Source: Bolinopsis microptera (lineage: Eukaryota; Ctenophora; Tentaculata; Lobata; Bolinopsidae). From it: a stretch of DNA of 64,000 nucleotides. The notes beneath the pieces are model-generated. The model was not told the DNA's origin and made no database searches. It worked only from the letters and a program-made list of their open reading frames with translations. The position numbers and the translations under genes were made by a program. Every line of letters starts with the position of its first letter. Positions within the stretch are counted from its first letter, which is position 1. Below are positions 12,929 through 24,700 of the stretch, one piece after another. Location of the stretch: contig NC_087078.1 in assembly GCF_026151205.1 (NCBI RefSeq), positions 11,544,175 through 11,608,174 on the forward strand, given 5' to 3'.

Positions 12929-13656
12929 AGTAGAAGTAGCCAGTTCAATTTGTTGGCTCTAAATGTATGTCTAGTTCTGATATTTTAACAGCGTTACCAC
13001 TTTTTCATTTTTATCCCTCTTTCTCCTCTAAGAGCTATAATTTTTTTTCTCAATAATAAGTCAAATATTATTCTTTTCCTGATAAATTTCATTGCCTCAC
13101 TGTATCTTTCTCCTAATCTTTTAAACATTCTGTCAGCAATTAACTTTTTGAAAAAAGTAGTTGCTTTTCTTCCCATTACACCTGTTGTTGATTAGGACTA
13201 TTGATGTAAATGTATGTTACTCTTAACTTTATCAGCATGCAGCTGTAGGTAGTTGGTGTGTACGCGATCTTCTGCGCGGCTGTAATAGGTTCTGATCGAT
13301 CACGTGAATGCGATTCACGTGCTTTTTAACATCAAATGAGCCTTCGCACTGTTTTTCAGGACGATGGAAGTCGTAATTCACTTAGCCCGAATAAAGATTG
13401 GGCGAAATTACAGGCTGAGCGCCGCCCAGTAATAAATAACATAATATATATTAATAGTTTTGTGGTAAATTTAAATTTTGTTTTTCTTAAATTTTATTTT
13501 TCTTAGAACGCTGAACGCAGCAAACAAATTCTCACCAGAGCCTTGACATACGTTGCATGCCACTTTTCGCGCGCGAAGCGCGCGCCGCCGTATCAACCAG
13601 AGCCCTTGCGTTAACAATAGCGCGCGCCTAGCTCGCCTGCCCCGTACGGTAAAAAG

Positions 13657-13860
13657 TTGTATCGCGTCGTGACCCCCACGGTCGTTTTCCTTTACTGTTT
13701 ATCGTCCTGACGATACAGGGCTAACATAGCCATGTGTCTACGCGTACTGCGTGACGCGATTGTTTCACCTTCAGCGGTCGTGCGCTACTGCAAGCGAGAG
13801 GGCTCTCGTTAGAGCAAGATACAGGAGGAGCCGCGCACTCGCGCGCGGCGGGTCATACAA
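13657..13860. repeat. GC-rich dispersed repeat, copy A
   Basis: A GC-rich block in AT-rich DNA beginning TTGTATCG and ending GGGTCATACAA. It contains GTGACCCCCACGGTCG and a CGCGCGCGGCG hairpin. Copy B at 14249-14344 is the same family in the opposite orientation with a shorter middle. The TTGTAT and ATACAA ends suggest a small inverted-repeat transposon. Confidence 0.5.
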
Positions 13861-14160
13861 CAAGTAGAAAGCACATGGTGAGGTGGATATAAAATTAGGG
13901 ACGTGTGGTAAGTTTATTGCTCTAACCAAAGCCCTTTCGCTTGCAAAACGCTCCTACTAAATCGCTCGCCCAAATTTTAAGAAAATTCTTGTGAATGGTG
14001 AAAAGGCCCTTTGGGCATGAAAGTAATCTATATCGGTGTATTTTGGACGCTGATTCCGCATCAGCCCTCCTGACGTAGAGTTAAAATGCTTCCCTGGAGA
14101 GTTATGGGCAAAAAACCGTTTTGGTCACGTGACAGGCTAGTAAAATACGAATTCGATTGT

Positions 14161-14248
14161 TTAGGGCCCTGGTTAGGGTTAGGGTTGTGGTAAGGGTTAT
14201 GGTTAACTTCGGGGTTATGGTTAGGGTTAGGGTTGGGATTGTCATACG
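14161..14248 (+). repeat. Degenerate TTAGGG-like stretch
   Basis: Interrupted GGTTAGGGTTAGGG-like sequence, resembling animal telomeric repeat but irregular. It lies between the two GC-rich repeat copies and so is probably part of a dispersed repeat, not a chromosome end. Confidence 0.6.
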
Positions 14249-14344
14249 TTGTATGACCCGCCGCGCACGAAGTGCGCGGCTCCCCCTGTAGCGTCGAAGA
14301 CGCTACTATAGTGAAGCGACCGTGGGGGTCACCACGTGATACAA
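14249..14344. repeat. GC-rich dispersed repeat, copy B (inverted)
   Basis: Reverse-orientation relative of 13657-13860. It begins TTGTATGACCCGCCGCGC, includes CGACCGTGGGGGTCAC and ends GTGATACAA. The two copies could form a long stem. Confidence 0.5.
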
Positions 14345-15793
14345 GGTTGGGATTAGGGTTTATGTATAACGGTTTTGTCCGGCTGCAAAACCATAAAAAC
14401 CAAAGTCACGTGAAATTTTTGGGCGAGCGAATTAGCAAAACCCCTTGCAGAAAGGGCTTAATTCGATTTTGAAAATTGTAGACCTCGTTTTTCGACGATT
14501 TTTTCAGGTCCAAGATTTTTAAATTGAATAAAAATTTTTCCTATCTCAAAATTTTGGCCCGACAATCTCTTTTAAATGGTCCTTAGAACATATCCTGAAA
14601 GTTTCAGGGTGATTGCTCAAAAAATGTAGGAGGAGATTTTTAGACTCGATTTTCAGGGTTCTTCTACATCATAAGTCCTATAAAAAATGACATGTGTCAG
14701 TATGTCAGTTGAACTGTTCAAAAAATTATTGAGTGAAACTTTTTGCAAAACCAAGCCATAAGAGAAATCACAGAAGAAAATGTAAATTAGTATTTGAATA
14801 TTTAATAAATGAAAACCACACTTTTAGAAACCTTATCTCATGACAGTTATCCTATTGAAACCCCAAATATTAGTCTATATTTATTCATTAGCTATGCTTC
14901 TTCCCAGTCTAGTGTCTAGATCACAAGGCCTTACTTTTTTTAACAGTACCTATTTTTTAAATGCTCATTGGAAAATTCGATCTATATTCTTTTGATGCTT
15001 TGTAGATGTTGATGGTAACATTTTGAACATTTAAAATATAATTTTGAACATTACAGTAAAGTTGTTCACATCTCAAACAGAAAAAATATATGTGATATAC
15101 TTTGTTACCTGGTATGTGTCACTTTTGCATGTTAAAAGTTTCTTTCTTCAACCATAGACTTGCTTCTGGTCTTGTTAAATATATAATTTACAGTTTTCAA
15201 TCCTGCTTTGATGCATCCAGAGCCATTCTAGGGTGTTGAAATCGTTTGGCTTTGCATCTAGCGGAGGCCTCCATGGGTGGTGAGGCCAGCTCCCCAAACC
15301 CCCTGAGTCAGCCCAGGTGAGCTAAAACCCACATTCTCTAAAGGTCTAAAACACCGAACCCCTTGATGGGCCACCAAAATTCAGTCAGCTGCGAAACAGA
15401 AGAGAAGATTATATTCGAAAATCTGGTCCAAAATGTCTCCTTATAGCCTGATGATATTCCGTTTATCAAAGCTTTCTTTTTTAATCTAGCTTTCAACTCA
15501 CTAATTGGTCATTGCCTCACTGAAGAAAAATTCAATCAAAACAGTGAAATTTGGTTAAGGAAAGTTAATATAATCTGAACATTTTCATGATTTTCCATCC
15601 ATCAAAGTTTTCTCCAGCTAATCTGCTTCCAGTCACACTGACCTCACTTGTTGGTCATTGGTAAAAATTCAGTTTAAACTGTGAAATGTCAGTCATGGAA
15701 ATGGCAGAAAGATTTGATCACACAATACTCTTTGGTAGTTCAATGTTACCGGGCAAGATGTAGTAGATGGAGTTGTGAAGCAAGCAATATACA
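14345..15793. other. Intergenic region upstream of the MAGUK gene
   Basis: No gene was recognised. The sequence becomes uniform and AT-rich after about 14480. A CACGTG site lies just upstream of a segment shared with 31570-31620 (both contain AAAATGCT and a TCACGTGA-type site). The promoter of the downstream gene must lie here, or further up if there are non-coding exons, but no TATA box or initiator could be assigned. Confidence 0.4.
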
Positions 15794-18700
15794 ATGACTG
15801 TTGAGACAAGCACGCCTACACAAGCTGTTGAGGAACTTTACAAGTATTTAGGTAACATGACGTTTTATTTAAAAGATAGTAATTCATTTGCAGTTTCGTT
15901 GCGAGGTTGTTTGCCTAGTTATCTATGTTAGATTGTAAGCATTCCATGTTTCTTTCAATTGACGAAACATATTATATATTTATTCAGGTGAATTAAAGTC
16001 GAGGGGAGGTCAGAATGTTGAATATGTCAAGGCAGTTTTCGAAAATCATCAGGTATTGTATACTTTAGAGTAGATATTCTAGCCAATTTCAACTTTTATA
16101 ACCGGACTCAGTCTTAATTTACTATGATATCTTGGTTTTCAGTCAATTTTTAACACATCACAAAATTGTATCTGTCCAGTTTGCACGGCAATTATTTCAG
16201 TTCAGCAACATATGTATGCTATACCAGCTGATAGGCATTGCAAACTCCTTGCCCCGCCCCCGGGATTCTCATGTCAGTAGAACGCTAGGAACATTGTTAG
16301 ACGCCCTCTCTAACAGCCCATCAGAACACGCGCAGGAGCTCAAGTAAGAATTATTTTATGTAATAATAATAATTAATAATATTGAAATCATATAATATAA
16401 TCATATGACCATACGTCATCACGTTCACTAGTTTCGGAATAAGATGCAATGCTGTGTAAGAATGAAAAGTATGCATTTTAATACATTATTGTAGAAGTAC
16501 ACAGTACAATCGTACAATCGTACTCCAAAATTTGCCTGCACTTCTCGTTAAGCAAACCAGATCATATCTTGGTGTGTCAGCCTAGTAGGTATAATTATCA
16601 TGATATTGCACATTATAATTGCTGGATAATGGAGAATGATGTGTAATACTGACCGCATTTGAATTAAGTTACTTATTTCTGCACTGTATCCATTGCAAGT
16701 ATTGGTTATTGTACCACTGTTCGTAAAGTTTAAGGTTAATTAAGCTTGGTTGCTGCACCCGTAGGGCGTAGGCTATAGTTATAAACTGGTAGATATAATA
16801 GATTCATTCCAATTTAATTAGATGTCACCTGTGTTGAATAATGTCTTGAAAAATCACAATTCAATAAATTGAATTTCAATTGATTCTATTTAAAAGTTTT
16901 GTGCGTTGTTACAAATTTAGATTGTGTTTCCATCGTTTGAACGATCTTTTAAAAGGTGATATAATAATATTCCTCATGATAATATGCAAGACCTTATTTA
17001 GATAATGTCAGCATTGAAAATGTAAAGTTTTAGTTCGAATGGCCTCTATCAGCTTTTTAGGCCACACCCCTAGATAGGGATTATAGATAATAAACCACCA
17101 TTCATGAAGTGATATCATATAAAATCATAAAACAACTGATGATACAAATTGACATAAAATCAACATCACGAAGTGAACTTTAGCTGTCACGTGACTAGAA
17201 TCAGAACTTTAACTATATCACTGTACATTTATTAAACAATAAACTTATAAAGTGTAAAGGGGACATGCAACAAAACCATTCATGATTTGGCACGGCCAAT
17301 GAATACATATTTGGAAGATATAGACAAAAACAATATAAACGATTTTGGTGTATGTCCCTTTAAGTCTAATATAGTATGATGACAAACTGGTTACTAATTG
17401 GACTGTTAACAGTTTACACTACACAATGTGTCAATTTACTTGGCAAAGATACAATATATTTAACGCGGCTTTTAGAAATTAAACTGCTGACAATACCGTT
17501 ATACTTTTATATTTTTCTGGCATGTCACGAGTGATATTTAACGATGGGTTAAATATAGCTATCGTGTTTAATGATTAGTTACAAATTGAAACTTGTTGTC
17601 TTTCATAAGTGTTGTCGTGTTAGATTGTATTTACGTTGGTGTCTCTTGAAAATAATATTTATACTGTGAACTTACTCAAAGTTAAATTAAATATAATATC
17701 TTCGGTAGGATATGTGATTTCTTTGATAGATTAATATTTGATCCCTTCAAATATTCAACTATTAACCACTACAATATAGACGTATCAGACTTTTAAAGAT
17801 ATCCCTGTAGGTGTTTGTTAGAAGATACGTATCTATCAAGCTTTACGGATGTGATCAGTAAGATACTATTACGAGATTACGACGTCGTTCCACCCGGTCA
17901 CCACCTTGATCCTGATGAGATGGACGAGGTTTAGATTTATTTTACCTTGATTAACACGTTTTCACTTTCTAATAACCAGTGGTCAAATTGTGATTTCAAA
18001 TTTTAGTAAATTATTATTCGTCAGATTAAATAGTTAACATTTAAATTGAACATTCCCCAGAGCTGAGTACACATGATTTTGTGAGTGTTAACAGTACCTA
18101 TGTTTAAGTACCTACAGTACCTATGTATAGGTACCTACAGTACCTATGCTGTCAATATTGATGTCCTTAAGTTTTTACTAAATAGTACAAAATAAGGCCC
18201 CGCTCTGTAATGTTTTGCTCATTTTATTATTCATCAGAGTTCAGAGAAAGTGCGGATGATAGGACTACACAAGGGTAAAGGGGAACCTCTGGGAATAACA
18301 CTGAAGAAGACGAAAGAGGGAATTGTGATAGCTAGGATATTACATGGTGGCTTAATAGGGAGACAAGGATTACTCTCTGTGGGTGACATCATATTAGAGG
18401 TTAGTTACGTAATGTTAGAGGTTAGTTACGTCATATTAGAGGTTAGTTACGTCATATTAGAGGTTAGTTACGTCATATTAGAGGTTAGTTACGTCATATT
18501 AGAGGTTAGTTACGTCATATTAGAGGTTAGTTGTTACGTCATGTTAGAGGTTAGTTACGTAATGTTAGAGGTTAGTTACGTCATATTAGAGGTTAGTTAC
18601 GTCATATTAGAGGTTAGTTACGTCATGTTAGAGGTTAGTTACGTCATATTAGAGGTTAATTACGTCATATTAGAGGTTAGTTACGTCATATTAGAGGTTA

Positions 18701-21700
18701 GTTACGTCATATTAGAGGTTAGTTACGTCATATTAGAGGTTAGTTACGTCATATTAGAGGTTAGTTACGTCATATTAGAGGTTAGTTGTTACGTCATGTT
18801 AGAGGTTAGTAACGTAATGTTAGAGGTTAGTTACGTCATATTAGAGGTTAGTTACGTCATATTAGAGGTTAGTTACGTCATGTTAGAGGTTAGTTACGTC
18901 ATATTAGAGGTTAATTACGTCATATTAGAGGTTAGTTACGTCATATTAGAGGTTAGTTACGTCATATTAGAGGTTAGTTGTTACGTCATGTTAGAGGTTA
19001 GTTACGTAATGTTAGAGGTTAGTTACGTCATATTAGAGGTTAGTTACGTCATGTTAGAGGTTAGTTACGTCATATTAGAGGTTAGTTACGTCATATTAGA
19101 GGTTAGTTACGTCATATTAGAGGTTAGTTACGTCATATTAGAGGTTAGTTACGTCATGTTAGAGGTTAGTTACGTCATATTAGAGGTTAGTTACGTCATG
19201 TTAGAGGTTAGTTACGTAATGTTAGAGGTTAGTTACGTCATATTAGAGGTTAGTTACGTCATATTAGAGGTTAGTTACGTCATATTAGAGGTTAGTTACG
19301 TCATATTAGAGGTTAGTTACGTCATGTTAGAGGTTAGTTACGTCATATTAGAGGTTAGTTACGTCATGTTAGAGGTTAGTTACGTCATGTTAGAGGTTAG
19401 TTACGTCATGTTAGAGGTTAGTTACGTCATGTTAGAGGTTAGTTACGTCATATTAGAGGTTAGTTACGTCATGTTAGAGGTTAGTTACGTCATATTAGAG
19501 GTTAGTTACGTCATATTAGAGGTTAGTTACGTCATGTTAGAGGTTAGTTACGTCATGTTAGAGGTTAGTTACGTCAAATTAGAGGTTAGTTACGTCATAT
19601 TAGAGGTTAGTTACGTCATATTAGAGGTTAGTTACGTCATGTTAGAGGTTAGTTACGTCATATTAGAGGTTAGTTACGTCATATTAGAGGTTAGTTACGT
19701 CATATTAGAGGTTAGTTACGTCATGTTAGAGGTTAGTTACGTCATATTAGAGGTTAGTTACGTCATATTAGAGGTTAGTTACGTCATATTAGAGGTTAGT
19801 TACGTCATATTAGAGGTTAGTTACGTCATATTAGAGGTTAGTTACGTCATATTAGAGGTTAGTTACGTCATGTTAGAGGTTAGTTACGTCATATTAGAGG
19901 TTAGTTACGTCATGTTAGAGGTTAGTTACGTCATATTAGAGGTTAGTTACGTCATATTAGAGGTTAGTTACGTCATGTTAGAGGTTAGTTACGTCATATT
20001 AGAGGTTAGTTACGTCATGTTAGAGGTTAGTTACGTCATATTAGAGGTTAGTTACGTCATGTTAGAGGTTAGTTACGTCATGTTAGAGGTTAGTTACGTC
20101 ATATTAGAGGTTAGTTACGTCATATTAGAGGTTAGTTACGTCATGTTAGAGGTTAGTTACGTCATATTAGAGGTTAGTTACGTCATATTAGAGGTTAGTT
20201 ACGTCATATTAGAGGTTAGTTACGTCATATTAGAGGTTAGTTATGTGATGTTAGAGGTTAGTTATGTCATGTTAGAGGTTAGTTACGTCATGTTAGAGGT
20301 TAGTTACGTCATATTAGAGGTTAGTTACGTCATATTAGAGGTTAATTACGTTATGTTATACGGCTGTGACGTCACGACTTCATAAATCCGCTCGTCATAA
20401 TATTTGAAGTCATGGGTAATGGGTATGCACATGTTCTGCATGTTTGTTTGTTCAGTGTACAATGAACAAACAAAGTGTAACATTTCACATTGTTCTCTAC
20501 TACAAGCAACATGTATTAATGTTAAGTTATCACTAGGAAACACGTTAGACTATTACAATACATCCCCCAACACGGCTACCCCACCACGGCCCGGCTCTCC
20601 TGGACAGCCCGTGTTTTAATTAGTATAAATACACGCTCTCTCAGCTCTCGGAGCTCATGCTGGGCAGTGTTCATTGCTTTGTTGGTAGTTCATCACCGCT
20701 TTTACTTTTTGAAATATCTCCCGCCTGATTGTACACTATTTGTTATTGTACTAGTATATTAAATCGAAGTTCTAAACAAGGGATAGTTAAAACAACGCCC
20801 AACTTTCCCTAAAACAAATAACTAAATATCAAAAACTTCATTGTAATTTCTGCCAATATCTACCAGTACTTTTTGTTATTGTATCGGTAAATCTGATGCT
20901 TTAGATAAGCGGCTTGCTAACGACCTCCATCATATTATAAATGAACTAGTGTAACCCGGCCTACGGCCGGGATTTCACTGCCGCAGTTAAAAAGGGTAGG
21001 AGTAATTACCCGCTGAGTTAAAACCCGGATTAGGCGAGCAATTCTATTCGGAGTGCCCTCACGTATCCAATAGTATGCTTAAAAGATAGTAATTCTTAAT
21101 CAATAATCGATAGAAATTAACCCTTAACACCATGCACCACACCAGCCTATCATATTTGTGAACATGCATTACATTGTCGTATGAAAGTATGAACTCTCTC
21201 TACAGTCCAAACAGACCGTTTGAGCACTCCCTCCCTAATAAGTTTATAGTATTATATGACCATGTAATATATACGCCATGTAATATATACGCTACATAAT
21301 ATTATGCAGAGAGAGAGAGAGAGCTAGCCCCGTAACTCTTGCCGTTCTTCTCAAGCCATTTTATGTAACATATTTTGTGGTAAAAAACCATCAATTAAAC
21401 CACTTACCACCGGCCGATTTTTATAAAATTTGCTTATTGGCTTCGTCAGAGTTTTGTCGGCACTATACCGAAAAAACCAGTCCCGTAACTATTACTGTTT
21501 TTTTTGTATAACCGTTCGGAAATTACACACAGACGATCAGACAGACAGACAGACAGACACACACACACACACACACACATTCTGGTGTTATTAAGGTGAT
21601 TCTCTTCGCCACAAAATATAAAACGCCATGCGAATCTCTAATTTTCTGGTCCTACAAAACTGAAGCATCCAATGTTAGTTAAAACACAACATAATCCTTG

Positions 21701-24700
21701 ATCCACACCACTAAACATCTCACCCTAAACATCTCACCCACACTAAACATCTCACCCTCGCTCTAACACAGGTAAATGGAGCTAAAGTATCTGACGACCC
21801 GAGCGAAGTGCAACAGTGGCTAACCAACACATCAGGAAGTCTCATGCTCACTATACTACCTTCCTTTAACCCCGCCATGTCCGATGTCAAGCAGCTCTTT
21901 GTACGTGCTTTCTTTGATTACGATCCTGCTACTGATGATATGTGTCCCAGCAAGGAGTTTGGGCTGCCCTTTAAGTTTGGGGAAATACTCCAGGTATGGT
22001 TTAGCTTTACTTTAATAGTCAGTTTTATTTGTATTGTGGTCATGATTGTTTGTGGTGGTAAATTTTATCTGTTAGTACAGTTATGCTAGTGATTAGCTGA
22101 AACTATGTGTAGTTTTGAAATAGCACAATTTCGATATGATATATTATTATGTAATGACATTTATTACTAACACAAAGATTTTTTAACACTGCATAATTAA
22201 TCTGCCTGTACAAATAATCTGGTTTGATAGACATTTTATGATACTGTGCATATCTATTTTTGATTCGAATAAAGTTATAATATAATGTAATGATATTATG
22301 ACCTGGTACTGATTCTTCGTGGCAGTGAATATTATCTTTAAGTTATACCAGCGATTCGGTTCGTGTCTCTTTTAAACTAGACAATGTCAATGTGAGGAGA
22401 TTATGTCTTTTAGGGCCATATTTACCATATTTGCTTAAAGTACGAATTTGAAAGAAGAATTTTGAGTGCCACATTTAAGTGACAATATAATAGGGCCCCC
22501 AACCCCTCATAAAAATTTGTATTTACTAACTGAGATCCTCTAAATGCTGTATGGCCCTAAGGGCTGATAAATAATCTGACTGCTATGAATTAATAGTATT
22601 TTCTTATTATATTCACGATTAAATCTTTCATGTGCGCGGAAAAATAGACGTGCTCATACTACACTGTATATTATATTGTAGTATTGTGCATACTTTGTAT
22701 TTGGAATAGAATTGGCTCGTTCACGTGTAAGCAAATTTACAGAGCTTTCTTGAGATTTGTGATTTATCACCAGTCATGTGACACTTAAGAAGATGATATG
22801 CATTTTCCCGTGTTATTATTGCATACATTTCACACAATGTAACGGAGAATTTGTTTAACAATGTCTCATATCTTCCACCTGCGTGCTGCACAAGAATGTT
22901 TTAAACTATTCTTTGTACTGAATTGAATATTTCATACACGGTGAGTAGCTGAACTACATTGTGCACGGTGCACAAGTACTGCCGCTACGCTGCAGAGTGA
23001 ATATCTTAGCAGAGCCAATATAGTTAATGTTGCTATAATGGGGTTGTGACAAGTCCCCATTCATCACAGCCCGCTAGTTTTACTGCCTCCTTATATATAG
23101 CGGATATGATACTATATAATATAATTATCTTATATTATGTAACCTCAGTGTACTGTGCTCTGTAGTCGGATAAAATGTCAATAATGTATCATTGTCAATG
23201 CACGAAAGTATAACAAAGGTTCTGTACCTTCATCATATACTGTCAAGCCCACAATGTTACATTGTTATACTGTTACAATGTCACAATGTTACACTTTTAC
23301 ATTCTCTACAATATCTCCCTACACAATGTCAGTAGGTAGTGCAACTTAATTAATTAATTATTGGTTAAGAGCGTGTATAATGACCGGGTGTTTGATAAAC
23401 ACTACAATGTGTGGCCCAGTCTAATGGAATGCATGACAAACGTTTAACTCATCAATCATGACGTCATAGTTTATTGAGCTCACCGTTATATTGTTGACTA
23501 CTTGACTGCCCATTATGTTCACTACAATGCCCTCTAGCAGGGCTCACCCTCTTGTGTGTAATCTTCTTTAATAGGGGTTCGCAAATCAAATCAGTTTGTG
23601 TATGTGCACAGTGTTGCGTTATATTGAGAGGTTATACTTATAGCAATATACTGACTTAGTGTAACATAATCAGATATACCATCGCAGTTTAAAAGTTCCT
23701 TTACCCCATCATGAGCAGAGGTTTTCCATCATGTCATAACTCATCTCTTACTGAGGATACTAGAGAACGTCCACTAACCTCTAATCCTACAGGAGGGAAC
23801 GTCCACTAACTAACCTCTAATCCTACATGTTGTGATACGAGGGAATGTCCACTAACTAACCTATAATCCTACATGTAGTGATACGAGGGAACGTCCACTA
23901 ACTAACCTCTAATCCTACAGGTAGTGATACGAGGGAACGTCCACTAACCTCTAGATCTCTAAATAGTTAGTGATACGAGAGAACGTCCACTATAACCTAT
24001 ACTATTACAGGTAGTAAACAAGGACGATGATAACTGGTGGCAAGCTGTAAAGGTGCACAGTGAGAATGAAAGTGAGCGACCCCGGCAAGCTGGTCTTATA
24101 CCCAGTCTTGTGCTTCAAGAGAGGCGCAGAGCTTTCATCAACCAGGATATGGTAGGTAGCTTTAAAGCTTTTAGAGTTTTTTTAGTTCTTTTATTGTACC
24201 TTTTAGACAAAATCTTAAGGACAAATTTCTTAACAGCTTTATACTGCTGACAGTATTAAATTCAAGGTTATTACAATATCATCTTAAATGAAAAATACAA
24301 ATCTATTTGATATGACATTAAACAAAGTTCAAAATATGTAATTGTCTTTAATCGCATGATAACACCAGGTCAAGAAAGCAAAGTCAATGAAGAAGCGGAA
24401 GATAATGTACTCAACCCAAAAGAATGCAGACTACGACAGGCACTCAGTTCCCATCTACGAGGAGCTCGCCAGAATGCCTCCATTCCAACGTAAAACCATG
24501 GTTCTTGTAGGATCTGACAACACGGGCAAAGATTCTCTAGTCAGTAAACTCCTGACAAAGGATCCTGATAGATTAGGTTTGTGTATTTAAAGTGTAATCA
24601 TGTAATTGGATTACTCGTTAGAGAATGACGAGATTATCAATGATGTGTACATTCCTAACATTCGTGAAAAAGTAACGTGATACTGTAACTCTTGTAACTT

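Larger units (their letters stand above)
11443..13431. repeat. Inverted repeat pair around zinc-finger unit 4 remnants
   Basis: The left arm begins at 11443 (TACTGGGC, then GCGCTCAGCCTGT). The right arm ends at 13431 with the complement (ACAGGCTGAGCGCC, then GCCCAGTA). The homology extends about 30 bp inward with mismatches. TA lies at the outer edge on both sides. It is either one transposon-like unit that has captured host gene fragments (11595-12010) and a MITE (12126-12928), or two inverted copies of the same short element. Confidence 0.5.

Noticed and set aside
18091-18155. Short ACAGTACCTATG repeats before exon 5
   Set aside because: Only three or four imperfect copies that do not reach the acceptor at 18237. 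Noted as simple low-complexity sequence.
18391-20356. Possible CRISPR-like or satellite array
   Set aside because: Units are contiguous without unique spacers, the genome is animal, and the unit is derived from the exon boundary.
18250-20385. Single 711-residue protein of ILEVSYV repeats
   Set aside because: Its first 50 residues are the PDZ exon. The rest is the donor minisatellite and not a separate gene, though parts may enter transcripts as extended exons.
20624-20640. TATAAATA promoter-like motif in intron 5
   Set aside because: No downstream gene or conserved frame follows. An isolated TATA-like string is expected by chance in AT-rich DNA.
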